Origin: Temnopleurus reevesii
Taxonomy: Eukaryota; Echinodermata; Echinoidea; Temnopleuroida; Temnopleuridae
Reading direction: 5' to 3'
DNA length: 64,000 nt
Assembly: GCA_036244855.1 (NCBI GenBank)
Contig: BQKZ01000303.1
Location: 139,556 to 203,555, forward strand
Notes under the pieces: model-generated
The model's input: the letters and a program-made list of their open reading frames with translations, nothing else
What the model was told of the DNA's origin: nothing
The model's database searches: none
Made by a program: the position numbers and the translations under genes
In this document: positions 10,401 through 19,433 of the stretch, piece by piece
How positions within the stretch are numbered: position 1 is the stretch's first letter
Layout: every line of letters begins with the position of its first letter

Positions 10401-12624
10401 TCTATCAAGTGTGACAGGACCCTAACAGTATAGCGAAAGGACCAACATGTGAGATTATATAAATAGTCAATAGCAATTGTTAAAGTAAATGGGCCCCCAG
10501 TTAGGACAATATCATCAATCATTACTCTACAAGCGATAATTCCTATTGTCAAGTTTAAGTTCTGTGAACGGTTGGTAATTAAAACAGGTTTAGTGCACGA
10601 GAATCACAACACGTAATTTACATATCCATTTATTGTAAAATAATAGCAGAATACTTACATCAAAGTCTGGTAGAGTTGGTTCACTGTACTCCTCCCACTG
10701 TCTCCTTGGCATGACTATCACAGGTATGTCATGGGTGATGGTTCGACTGTGACCAGTTCTGGATGGCTAGGAGATAAAAAGAATACTGCTTTGTAGACTA
10801 AATCAATAATAGGAAACTGCATTTTCATTAAACAAAATATTCAAAATATATTGTTTTCAAATACATATTCTATCCATTGCAATTATCTGTTCTAAAATGT
10901 GTTTTTGAGTCACACGAGTCGATCTGATGCAGTTAGTGAGAAAAGGAGCATGCATCAAAGATTCTATTCAATCTTCAGAGAGACATTCTCTTACATACAT
11001 ACTACATCATCTGTCACTGACCAAAACCATGGACTTCATGATTTGCAGTTTTACTATTGTATAATAATCACTTGCTATATTCATATTGTCTTTTCCAATT
11101 TTGTTTAATCTATCCAATTAAGAAATTGAGTTTGATTTTCCATCATCCAAGGCTAGTTTCCATTCTTCCAAGTGGCAAAATTGGAAAGTTTGCTGCAAAT
11201 GACCAGTGGTACCCTATTTGTTGCTTGAAAAAAAGACTCTTACCAGCTCTACATCTAGTGAGAGACAGGGACTGAACTTCTTGGTGAGTTTGATCTTGAC
11301 CGACTTGGCAGCCTGAGCAGTCTTCAGAGCCCTCAAGAGATCATCAGGATTGACTTCTAAGTAGATCTCATTGGCATCCTCAGCCATGCCTTCCATGCTG
11401 AATTCATTGAATAGATTCAGCTGTGAGGGTATGAGAACAAGAATGAGATAAGTTTTACTCATTGATTAAAACCTGTCACTTGGTTTCAGGTTTCATACAG
11501 AAACCCCATTGGATTACGATTCAACAATTCTCAAATTTTAACAGCCCTAGTGAGCCAATTAGTCTGCAAAATAAAGAAATGCAACCGATCTTGCAATTGA
11601 CCATACCTCTTTTGTTCAATATCTGACATAGACTTATGATTAAGATTAATTGTAAATTCAACCCGACTTCAGCAAGACACAACATATTTTCCTGGCCGTC
11701 AAGGACAGCATCAACGAGAAATAAATCCTGAGAAATTGAAACAATGAGAGGAATTTACGAATGAATATTGCCTAAGAATCAAATTTGATTACACTCACCG
11801 CTTGAAGATCACACCAGAGATGTCCTTTAGAGACCTTGTCATTGAGGATGAAATACATCCGATCTGAAGTGATCCTCAACACACATAGCTGGGTCAGCTT
11901 TGCTATCGTACCAACGACTCCTACAGTGAAACAAAAATCATAAAATATGATATTTTCAATGTGTGGAGAGAGACAACAAAAATTTGTCTGCACAGAAGTA
12001 ATAGAGTGGAGGAGGGAGAGGAGGAGGAGAAAATAAACAAAGACAAAGAAGAAGAAGAAGAAAAAGAAGTAGAAGAAGAAGAAGGAGAAGAAGAAGAAGA
12101 AAAGAAAAAGAAGAAGAAAAGAAATGAGAAAGAAGCGCGAGAAGAGGAAAAGAAAACAAGTTTAAGAAGAGAAACAACAAAAAGTTACACATAAATAGAA
12201 TATTAAAAAACATGTGCAAATTTTTCTATTTTCAAATACGTTCAAAATATTTTCTTTCAAGACATAAAAGCAATTACTGGAAATAAATATATAAATTAGG
12301 CTAAATGCAGCAAACAAGCTTATATCATGCTGACTTATCTAATCATCTTTCAAACACGTTTCTAATGAATCTAAGGGGGTGTTGCTGCAAAGTTGCAATT
12401 GATCGCAAACTAACTGCAAATCAATTGCAAATTGTAACACAGATTTTCATTTGTGCACAGTCTGTGCTCCTAAGACACATATGAAACAATTATTTTGATT
12501 GTTATGATCAACTGCAACTTTCGAACAACACATCCATTTCAAAAGATTAATACAAATTTCAAACTGACTTACTTGTAAATTGCTCAATTGTGCCAATATC
12601 AACTATCTTTGCTCTGAAACGCAT
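7375..12624 (-). CDS. HUS1: Checkpoint clamp subunit HUS1, spliced, last exon missing
   Basis: HUS1 is one of three PCNA-like subunits of the RAD9-RAD1-HUS1 (9-1-1) clamp. The clamp is loaded on damaged or stalled DNA in the nucleus and promotes ATR-CHK1 signalling. Seven coding exons on the minus strand (12573-12624, 11799-11920, 11244-11420, 10659-10766, 9563-9637, 8594-8693, 7375-7497) join in frame into 252 codons plus one base, with GT-AG introns throughout. The product starts MRFRAKIVD and contains RALKTAQ, VKIKLTKKFSPCL, THDIP and VDIRKFIHFLSGQQLNP, all matching the known animal HUS1 pattern and spacing. Animal HUS1 is about 280 residues, so about 27 C-terminal residues, normally the last beta strands, are not found. 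They may lie in the 109-base gap at 6995-7103 or outside the readable sequence. The start is chosen from the family N-terminus and a good CACC-ATG context. HUS1 is the only protein gene I can name here. Confidence 0.95.
8594..8693 (-). CDS. HUS1: HUS1 coding exon 6
   Basis: The exon is 100 bases and encodes residues 179-211 plus one base. It includes ANQSGEMRLRVQSEQV and THFRNLENP, in register with the human second-domain strands. The acceptor (ATCATGAAG) has a weak pyrimidine tract, but no other junction keeps both frame and length. The donor is GTAAGT and leaves a G that completes a GAC codon in the next exon. Confidence 0.88.
8768..8941. mobile_element. MITE with GGGGTGTTGTTCAAAA ends, copy 1
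   Basis: The left end GGGGTGTTGTTCAAAA is the reverse complement of the right end. TAA lies one base outside the left end and directly follows the right end at 8942-8944, suggesting a 3-base TAA target site as in PIF/Harbinger elements. It lies in the HUS1 intron between exons 6 and 5 and is about 174 bp. Confidence 0.7.
9563..9637 (-). CDS. HUS1: HUS1 coding exon 5
   Basis: The exon is 75 bases and encodes residues 154-178 (ATICMPPLKVIRTVAERMKN then LGSYL). This corresponds to the start of the second clamp domain, where the human protein has a Pro-Val-Leu-Lys and a Met-Lys-Asn segment. The acceptor is CGCACAG and the donor is GTAAGT. Confidence 0.9.
10659..10766 (-). CDS. HUS1: HUS1 coding exon 4
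   Basis: The exon is 108 bases and encodes residues 118-153, reading PSRTGHSRTITHDIPVIVMP and then RRQWEEYSEPTLPDFD. THDIP matches the segment that leads into the interdomain connector in animal HUS1. The acceptor is TCTCCTAG and the donor is GTAAGT. Confidence 0.93.
11244..11420 (-). CDS. HUS1: HUS1 coding exon 3
   Basis: The exon is 177 bases and encodes residues 59-117, from LNLFNEFSMEGM through NEIYLEV and RALKTAQAAKSVKIKL to LDVEL. This is the best conserved block of the family and the core of the N-terminal clamp domain. The acceptor is CCTCACAG and the donor is GTAAGA. Both phases are 0. Confidence 0.95.
11799..11920 (-). CDS. HUS1: HUS1 coding exon 2
   Basis: The exon is 122 bases and encodes residues 18-58, reading VVGTIAKLTQLCVLRITSD and then MYFILNDKVSKG. 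The acceptor is CACTGTAG and the donor is GTGAGT. It forms the first part of the N-terminal PCNA-like domain. It ends in phase 0. Confidence 0.93.
12001..12175 (+). repeat. GAA/GAG purine tract in the first HUS1 coding intron
   Basis: About 175 bases are almost pure purine on the plus strand (GAG-rich then AAG-rich triplets). Long open frames on both strands here are repeat translations and not genes. The tract lies in the intron between 11921 and 12572. Confidence 0.9.
12375..12535. mobile_element. MITE with GGGGTGTTG ends, copy 2
   Basis: It starts GGGGGTGTTG right after TAA (12372-12374) and ends CGAACAACACATCC, a worn form of the right end of the copy at 8768-8941. Both copies contain AATCAACTGCAA- or GATCAACTGCAACTT-type blocks. 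It lies in the first coding intron of HUS1. Confidence 0.65.
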
Positions 12625-12690
12625 GGTGACCCAGCAACATCAGCTCACTCGGAAAGTCAAATTAGCTAGATAGTTTGTATAATTACAATG
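12573..12690 (-). CDS. HUS1: HUS1 first coding exon (coding part 12573-12624)
   Basis: This exon encodes residues 1-17 and the first base of codon 18. The donor is GTAAGT (plus-strand 12567-12572). Upstream of the ATG on the minus strand there is a long pyrimidine tract ending in ACCTGCAG, which is a strong 3' splice site, so the exon should begin at 12690 with 66 bases of 5' UTR. That implies at least one upstream noncoding exon. The split codon A|GA gives the Arg found at the same place in animal HUS1. Confidence 0.88.
12599..12640 (-). promoter_or_regulatory. Short upstream ORF overlapping the HUS1 start
   Basis: An ATG 16 bases upstream of the HUS1 ATG opens a 13-codon frame in another register. 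It runs through the HUS1 start and stops at TGA inside the same exon. Its start context is weak (C at -3), while the HUS1 start has CACC before it. It could lower HUS1 translation by a small amount; this is inference. Confidence 0.45.
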
Positions 12691-12821
12691 CTGCAGGTAA
12701 AAAAAGTGAAAGGAGAAAAATAGTAACTAAGAATAAGTAAACCACTTAGGAACTTTATGATCTTGCTTCCTCCAGTTAATACATATTTAGCAGTACTTAT
12801 TGTTCTTTTCAATTGGCCTGT

Positions 12822-13340
12822 TTAAAGCCCAAGTATAGTTTTGGTAAAGATGAAGAAATGTGAATTTTGGGGATGTTTATCATGACATATAACTTATACA
12901 TATTTTTAGATCATAGCATATATTTTTTTACGAACTGATTCTTTTGAAAATTTGAATTTGACCTTTAAATCATATTTAGCGCCCTCTCTTCATTATACCA
13001 TTATTTTTGCTCGTTTTCGAGCATATACACAGTTATTTCCGAAATTTGACAATAAAATGATATAGAGATATACACACAAATTAAATTCTGAAACTTTCAT
13101 CCAATTCTGAGGATGGGAAGTTGTCCTTTATCAATTGAAAGAAAATATTAAAATAGTGTGGTGCAGCACCACACTAAACAAAATTGCACATTTTAGGTTA
13201 TAGCTTTCCCAAACTCATTCGTTTTTCACATATGTTTTGTGCAATATGTTTATGATACTATATTTTATTTCATATAGATTTGAAGACAAAATCTGGTGAT
13301 AAAAATATTTGCTTTTACCAAAACTGTACTTGGGCTTTAA
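12822..13340. mobile_element. TTAA-flanked inverted-repeat element (piggyBac-like MITE)
   Basis: Inverted ends of 23 bases differ at one position and begin AGCCCAAGTAYAGTTTTGGT. TTAA stands directly outside each end (12822-12825 and 13337-13340). Exact TTAA target duplication is the mark of piggyBac elements. The interior is AT-rich and noncoding, so this is a non-autonomous copy. It lies in the 5' intron inferred for HUS1. Confidence 0.8.
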
Positions 13341-14028
13341 GCAGAAATAAAATGAATTCTTTCAATACTTTTGTTATGAACATCATTGCCATTGCATGTT
13401 GAATGAGTAACTGCAGAAAATGTAATTTTGTGTTTTTTAAGAAAAAAAATACTCCACTTCCTATTTAGAGTCCCATTAAAGACTTGGTCTGCGCCACAAA
13501 AGTATTGCTTTTAATAAATCAAAAGCAGAAAAATCAGATGGACGGATAAAAAAAAAAGTAAGTCGGACTACATATAAGAAAGTTATGAATATTTGATACG
13601 AATTATGATTAAACAGTAGCTTTCATAAATCAATGTAGGTGGCATGCGTCTTAACATGCGACCTTTTTTATCATGTGTACTGACGTATACCATGCACTTC
13701 CTGTCAGTAAACTTGTTATAACTTATTGTTTTAAGAATCCATTTTAATCCATGAATGCTCATTTTTTTAAAATCTTCAACAGGTTAAAAACCGTTGAATC
13801 AATATTCAGTAAATGTACCTGTACCCACGTATATATCACTGAAAACATTTTCTTTTAGCGTAAAACATGGAATAAGGGGGGTGGGGTTAAAACAATGAGA
13901 TTTAAAAATCTACTTGCAGAGAAGTGCATGATATACATCATATCAAGAAACCCAATGTTCCCCTGGAGAATCAAATGTGATAGGTTTTGGCTATAGATGT
14001 GTGTGAAAAAAGCGACGCCAAGATCCCT

Positions 14029-14866
14029 GGGGCCGTATTCTGAAATCGTTCTTATCTTAAATTCGTTCTTATCTACGTCACTTTCCTAAATCGGTTTTCT
14101 GAAAATGTTCTTATCTTTCATCTCAACTTCTGCCTAGCTGACCCAGCCCACAAGATTTAGCGCATAATACTGATCTACACGCGCGCCCTATGATTTAGGA
14201 TGTGTTCTGAAAATCCTCTTATCTTAAATTTGTTCTTATCTTTCTCCATATTTGAGAAGATATTTAAGAGAGTGGTGGTGCTATTTTATCTCATATAGTT
14301 TTGAATTTGCACATTAACCACTGAGTAAAATATGCTCGATAAGCAAGAAGGAGACCATTCTTGAGTAAAAATGTCAAAAATAAGAAGTTTTATGAAATTT
14401 TCCTCGTAAAATTAGAAATTTTAATTCATTGAAGAATAGCCAACGTGTTTCATCTGAGCCACATGGGCAACAGAATTGTTCATTGTTGTTGCTTCAGGGA
14501 GCGCATAGCACAATCGCAGCACGCAGTATATCAACTACACAGAAGGGCGAAACTTGACCATTGGCTGTGATGTTAGAGGCATTGTCATTGGTTGATTTCC
14601 TTATATAACTGTTTAAATGATTGGTTAAGGGACCAAAATGGGCATGATGGAAGATAAGAAGAAGTGACCGGAGGAACTACATATTGCTTCCGTATAATGC
14701 TGATGCCGATGCTGATGCGGTCCTACAAGAGAAAAGATCGCGTTAAGAAGATTTTCAGAATAAGTCTAAGGAAAGATTTTAGCGCGTTCCTAACTCGCAA
14801 AAATAAGAAGAAAGTTAAGAGTTAGGAAGGAAGATAAGAATGATTTCAGAATACCCCCCCCCCCCC
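14029..14866. mobile_element. Inverted-repeat element with GTATTCTGAAAT ends
   Basis: The left end reads GGGGCCGTATTCTGAAATCG then TTCTTATCTTA. The right end is its reverse complement with a C-run. Both arms then carry many TTCTTATCTT or AAGATAAGAA motifs and secondary TTCTGAAAAT blocks. It is about 838 bp and has no transposase. The outer GTATTCTGA resembles the MITE at 51840-52147. Confidence 0.7.
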
Positions 14867-15118
14867 TGGGCCTGGCCAAGGCATATTAGTAGGTGATAGA
14901 CATTCTTCTTTGACTTTATGATATCAGGGAGCATGATTGATGGGATATCTTCGTTCTGGTACAGACCCTGTTGGCCTGTATGCGTATTGTTTACACTGCG
15001 CAAGATTACTTCCGTACTAGAAAACTACAAGACATTCTCTCTGATAAAATGATATGAACAACCGTAATAAATGCATGCATGTATGATGTAATTTGTAATG
15101 ATGTATGGTCCGCTCATA

Positions 15119-15420
15119 TAAAGGCACGCATAATAAGAAGGCACGCATTCAAAATGCGCGTTTTATCTATGGCAAATACGCGCTAGAAAAACTCTGTTGC
15201 TTGTCTATGCATTGGACTAAGGAAGCTTTTGCGAACGTAATTTTTTGCTAATGCAGTCAAGAATTGGGCACAAAATCGTTAGTTTTCTTTAATACAAAAG
15301 ATTCTATACTATTTCATATTAATCTCTAGAATTTTTATGACATTAGGAAGAAGAAAATATAGCAATAAAAGTTGATAATTATCGTTTATTTGATCGGCAA
15401 AAGAGCAGTGCGTGCCTTTA
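15119..15420. repeat. Inverted copies of TAAAGGCACGCA
   Basis: TAAAGGCACGCA at 15119-15130 is mirrored by TGCGTGCCTTTA at 15409-15420 and again at 15608-15619. A shorter AAGGCACGCA is at 15138-15147. The outer pair could be ends of a 302-bp element. Confidence 0.45.
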
Positions 15421-15440
15421 GATGTGTTCCAAAATCCACG

Positions 15441-15659
15441 TCAGTTTGAAAGACGTTGTCGGAAACTGTTCCTCGTGGACAATTTTTCTGCTTTTTTCTG
15501 TTCAATATCTATATCTTCATACTCTTCAGAATATTCTCCTTCGAATGATACCAGATTCAGTGATTGAATGATATCTTTTACTGTTCTATATTTGCTCAGA
15601 AATAAGGTGCGTGCCTTTATTGACTTGCTTGGGCTTGGCATGACATCATTGACAAACAA
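15441..15659 (-). CDS. Small open frame of unknown function (72 codons)
   Basis: This is the least repeat-like short frame in the window. It has mixed composition with a charged C-terminal half (GEYSEEYEDIDIEQKKAEK) and a basic N-terminal segment (PSPSKSIKARTLFLSKYRTV). I do not recognise it. It starts just inside the right arm of the 13478-15805 element and lies in the inferred 5' intron of HUS1 on the same strand. It could be a transposon gene remnant or an unspliced chance frame. No clear splice sites bound it. Confidence 0.2.
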   Translation of the reverse strand: MFVNDVMPSPSKSIKARTLFLSKYRTVKDIIQSLNLVSFEGEYSEEYEDIDIEQKKAEKLSTRNSFRQRLSN

Positions 15660-15998
15660 CTTTCATTAATAATTAATCAATACGATGTCGTTGTATTAAA
15701 TATTCATAACTTTCTTATTTACCGCCTGATTTGCTTCAACCTTTTTTTTCATCTGCTCGCCTGATTTTTCTGCTTTTCATCAATACAAGACTTTGGGGGC
15801 AGACTCCATAACAAAATTCAGAAAACAGAACATGATTAATAAGACGTGGGACCAGGGCGATTTATGCCGTACAAAATGATAATTCTATCAAGGTTATCGT
15901 GTATCAAATTTGGCAAAAATAAATGTGCATTAATCTAAAACCACAAGGACCCGCAAAAGACTTAATTAGTGGTAGAAAATAAAAACTATTAAGCTTAC

Positions 15999-16110
15999 CT
16001 TGGTTTTGGTTTGGAGAAACTTTCTCTTTTCTGAAAGTCAAAATACCCGCGGACCGATAAGCTCCAAATTGTCAACTTTGAGTAAAGGTCTAGCGCCAGC
16101 TTGAGAGAGA
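15999..16110 (-). promoter_or_regulatory. Candidate noncoding 5' exon of HUS1
   Basis: On the minus strand a GC-richer block ends in AACCAAG followed by GTAAGC, a good splice donor. It is about 3.3 kb upstream of the strong acceptor at 12691-12692 that begins the ATG exon. Joining them would give HUS1 a spliced 5' UTR. The upstream edge is a guess; I see no clear TATA box. It could instead belong to an unrelated transcript. Confidence 0.4.
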
Positions 16111-16320
16111 ATGGCGTGTAATGTTTTGGCTGGTTGAAAACAAAAAAGAGGTGTCATACTGCCATTCAAATGGGAAAATTAATTATTAATTCAACTAAAA
16201 GTATAAAAATGAAACTTATCTGCAAATTACTCCACAAATCCAACACAAAATAACAGAATGGGTGATTATTACAATAAAATTATCTACATATACAATTAAA
16301 ATCCCTCTGTAGCGCCGTCT

Positions 16321-16393
16321 GACCCTGTGGCCTAATGGATAAGGTGTCAGCCTCCGGAGCTGAAGATTGTGGGTTCGAGTCCCATCAGGGTCG
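16321..16393 (+). tRNA. tRNA-Arg (anticodon CCG)
   Basis: The 73-base sequence folds as a full cloverleaf. The acceptor GACCCTG (16321-16327) pairs with CAGGGTC (16386-16392) and G16393 is the discriminator base. The D stem is GCCT/AGGT. The anticodon stem TCAGC/GCTGA encloses loop CTCCGGA with anticodon CCG at 16354-16356. The T stem GTGGG/CCCAT encloses TTCGAGT. The internal promoter boxes are TGGCCTAATGG (box A) and GGTTCGAGTCC (box B), and a TTTTT run at 16397-16401 can end RNA polymerase III transcription. There is no intron and no stem damage, so it looks functional. It reads CGG codons. It lies about 200 bp from the candidate HUS1 5' exon, in the opposite direction. Confidence 0.97.
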
Positions 16394-16396
16394 AAA

Positions 16397-16401
16397 TTTT
16401 T
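16397..16401 (+). terminator. RNA polymerase III T-run terminator of tRNA-Arg
   Basis: A run of five T starts four bases after the tRNA 3' end, as is usual for polymerase III genes. Confidence 0.8.
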
Positions 16402-17290
16402 ATTCGAGGTATTATATGATATAATTTCATTTACATGCTATATTATAAAGTTTCAATCGGTTTTTGTGTAAAAAATTATAAGTTATATGTTTGGGAAGTG
16501 TACAGCTAGCAATATACAGTTGCATTGCGGTAAAGAACCAACGTCAACAATTCGTCGTCTTGATTTAAAGACAAAAAAAAAAAAGTGGAGAGAACAAAAT
16601 TTCACCAATATTTCACGTTACACATAGGCCTACACCTTGGTAAGATAGTCTGCTTTGAATATTCTAGAAAAGCATCACGGTAGTCGTAGGTGAACGTCAA
16701 TGAAATGAATCAATCATACTTTAGTATACTTTCTGGCCGCATTTTATAATTATTATCATTGCGATCATTTTGTGTAAATGGTTTTGTACTTAGTTTGGAA
16801 TTTGGGTTTTTTGATTCGGAAACTGAAAAGTCACTATTGCTCCCCCACCCCGCCCCACTAAAAAAAAGAATATGAAAAGATTGGTATCTTAATATCTTTT
16901 TAATTCTTTTAGTAAGATGATTTGTTTATTTGTATTTGGGCGTTTCGGCGCAAGTACTTTTTGTTTATTATTCCGTTTAAAAGCTTAAAAATTACTACTG
17001 TTTTTTACCGAAAAGAAAATAGATTTAAACAAAATATTTGCTAATCAACAATTACCAAACTTTGCAGGCATCAATGTCACAAGATGTTCACCCGGGGGAC
17101 TAAAAATTGTTAATTACCTGACATTGTTAAGGAAACATGACATGTTGTATTTTGTGAATTTCAAGTTTTCCCCTGAATTTCTACCAATCAAAGGGCTGGA
17201 GAAAACATATAGAAAATTGTTTACATGTATAGCACCAACATTTGTGCACCGTCCCTTCGCAAGCACTCTGTATACCCACTGATCTATTTA

Positions 17291-17329
<39 letters not shown>

Positions 17330-18060
17330 TTCATCGTTTTTTATATATATATATAGCCAATGGGTTAAATCAAAATTATTCTCAATACTTTGAGGATTCT
17401 TTGTCCTTGTAAGGTTTGACAGACAGACACACGAACAAACACACAAACATACACATCTACACCCACAAACAAATTAAGGAACTAAAGAGTTTGATAATAC
17501 ACCCACCCTGGGTCATCATAAAAAGTAAAATGACTAGAATTACAAAATGAAGAAAAACATTTATGCTTCCGAAATAAAAACAATTTTTTTTTAAATCATG
17601 CTGCAAAGGGATTCTACAAGATCACATTCAACACTTATAACACATCAATTTGACTTTTGAGAAAAGTATACAGGCAGCTTATCACTGTATAAAGTATTAA
17701 AATAAAGAAAATTAATATGCAAAATATGACATATTCTAACAGATACAGAGGCATTTTTCATTTGTAAGGTTGAAAAAATAAGTTTGTTTTAGGGCTGTTA
17801 AACGCATTTTTTGTATTTCCTTACCGGGGAAGATTATTCAGAATTATGGTTATTTCATTAACAAAGAACTTTTTAGATCACACATCTATTAGCTAGTAAA
17901 AAGAAATCGGAATCAATTTCTAAAATTTCGATCTTCAATGCATTGTCATTGTTAATTATTGTACCCTTACCCAAACTCTTTATGATACCCTCATAAAGTG
18001 TAACACTCATTTGTCACTTCAGTTGTCTGCTTATGGGACAATAGAATACAACAGATGCTA
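16402..18060. other. Gene-free stretch with AT microsatellites
   Basis: No gene is supported. It is AT-rich. An (AT)n microsatellite lies at 17293-17328 and a second at 17342-17354. Long open frames are absent. Confidence 0.5.
17293..17354. repeat. (AT)n microsatellite pair
   Basis: Alternating A and T for about 36 bases, then a short spacer, then about 13 more. Confidence 0.95.
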
Positions 18061-18299
18061 TTCCAAGGTGGGGGGGGGGGGGCACGAATCCGTAATAATT
18101 TACCAAGTAATAATTGGTCTACAATCGTAAGCAAAAAGAACCCTTTCCCCCATACATGTATTTCAAAGCATTTTTTTTTCTTTTTCTTTTTTTACACAAA
18201 ACAGTATTTATAACTTGTTTTATATTCGTATCTGTTCATTACATCATCTCTCTTCAGAACATTCATAATGATAATTGCTCTCCGTCCCACTCAACTTTC

Positions 18300-18332
18300 T
18301 TACACCCTGACCCCTCCCCCTTCTCTCTCTCT

Positions 18333-18373
<41 letters not shown>

Positions 18374-18459
18374 ATACCCTGACCCCTCCCCTTCTCTCTC
18401 TCTCTCTCCTCCTCCTCTCGCTCCCTCCCTCCATCTTTCTCTACCCCGTCTTTCTTCTC

Positions 18460-18500
<41 letters not shown>

Positions 18501-18600
18501 TCCCCCACTCTGTCTTCCCCCTCTTTTTCTAAACCCTCTCTTTATTTTTACCTCTTTATCCCCCTTTTTTCTTCCCCATTTCCCGCCTAGTTGTACTCCC
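18300..18600 (+). repeat. CT-rich microsatellite tract
   Basis: Several (CT)n blocks separated by C-rich spacers, partly repeating a TTATACCCTGACCCCTCCCC-like phrase. The open frames here are low-complexity translations. Confidence 0.95.
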
Positions 18601-19144
18601 AACCCACACCTTCTCTAACCCCATGTGTCAGGTCTGCAGCTTGCTAATAGAACAAAGGCATTCAACAGGTGCTAAATAAGAGCACAAACGGATCCCCCTT
18701 TTCCAGACCAAAATATCGTCATGAAACGGAACTTCTCCCACTCAACCTCATTACACAAATTGACAATATCAGCCCAGACTTTCTAAACGGGGGATCACAG
18801 GTTGCATCAGATCATAAAACAACAAAACTGGTTAATAATCAGGACAGGAAGATATATTTGGGGGCTAAAGAAGGAATAAATTGTCAAAAATTGTATTTTT
18901 ATGAGTGTTTGAAAATTATTTAAAATGGCAAGGACTGAACTGGGGGCTGTGAAGTCAGCATTTGAATACTGTACACACAACACAATAGAATGAATGAGAT
19001 CTGAAAATTGCTGAGTAATGTTTCAACTTGAAAAACATCTCTTAAACCTCATCATCAAAGGCAATGACTTTTATTTACAACACACTTCTGTAAATAACTT
19101 GACAAAGTTTCTACATGAAACAAAAAATGATAACATCCTCATGA
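18601..19144. other. Gene-free part of the duplicated segment
   Basis: An 84-codon open frame at 18669-18923 is kept at the protein level in copy 2 (38652-38906), but the DNA is also unchanged there, so conservation gives no evidence of coding. I do not recognise the product. Confidence 0.4.
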
Positions 19145-19433
19145 TACTACCATAGATCAGACAGTACTTTGCTCCACATCCCCAAAACACACAAGAAAGC
19201 TGGGGATAATTCATTTCAATCGTCTGCACCTTCTCTTTGGAATGAGATCCCTCAATATGTCCGCCTTCTGCCATCATTAGATACTTTTAAGAGAGCCATA
19301 AAAACTCTTCTGTTTGACCAATAAGTTTCTTTCATTTCTGTATTCTTCTTTGATGTAATTTGTAAAGCGCTCTGGAACCAAGTACTTGTGTATTGAGCGC
19401 TTTAAAAGAATTTATATTGTATTGTATTGTATA
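19145..19433 (+). mobile_element. LINE 3' end (CR1/L2-like), copy 1
   Basis: A plus-strand frame of 59 codons (19145-19324) reads LLHIPKTHKKAGDNSF, then APSLWNEIPQYVRLLPSL and FKRAIKTLLFDQ, then stop. The LWNxxP...SLxxFKxxLK pattern is the C-terminal tail after the reverse transcriptase domain in CR1/L2/RTE-type LINEs. A 3' UTR follows with AAGCGCTCTGGAACCAAGTA and AGCGCTTTAAAAG, then an ATTGT repeat tail. A TGA at 19142-19144 breaks the frame upstream. It is a dead, 5'-truncated copy. Confidence 0.85.

Larger units (their letters stand above)
13478..15805. mobile_element. Possible large inverted-repeat element, nested
   Basis: A left arm at about 13478-13605 and a right arm at about 15680-15805 are imperfect reverse complements over about 110 bases. 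Shared blocks are AAAGCAGAAAAATCAG and TAAGAAAGTTATGAATATTT. Between them sit another element (14029-14866), a small open frame (15441-15659) and repeats of AAAGGCACGCA. The arms resemble those at 21.2-21.8 kb. It may be one old element or two solo ends. Confidence 0.5.

Noticed and set aside
11956..12219. Leu-rich minus-strand frame that looks like a membrane protein, and its Glu/Lys plus-strand partner
   Set aside because: Both are the two strands of the GAA/GAG tract in a HUS1 intron.
15441..15659. Alternative first coding exon of HUS1
   Set aside because: The HUS1 N-terminus MRFRAKIVD is complete at 12624, and this frame has no donor that would join it in frame.
18114..18618. 158- and 116-codon open frames on the plus strand
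   Set aside because: They are translations of CT-rich microsatellites (Ser-Leu runs) with no start context or domain.
19071..19277. 68-codon minus-strand frame repeated at 39058-39264
   Set aside because: It is the antisense shadow of the LINE C-terminal coding region.
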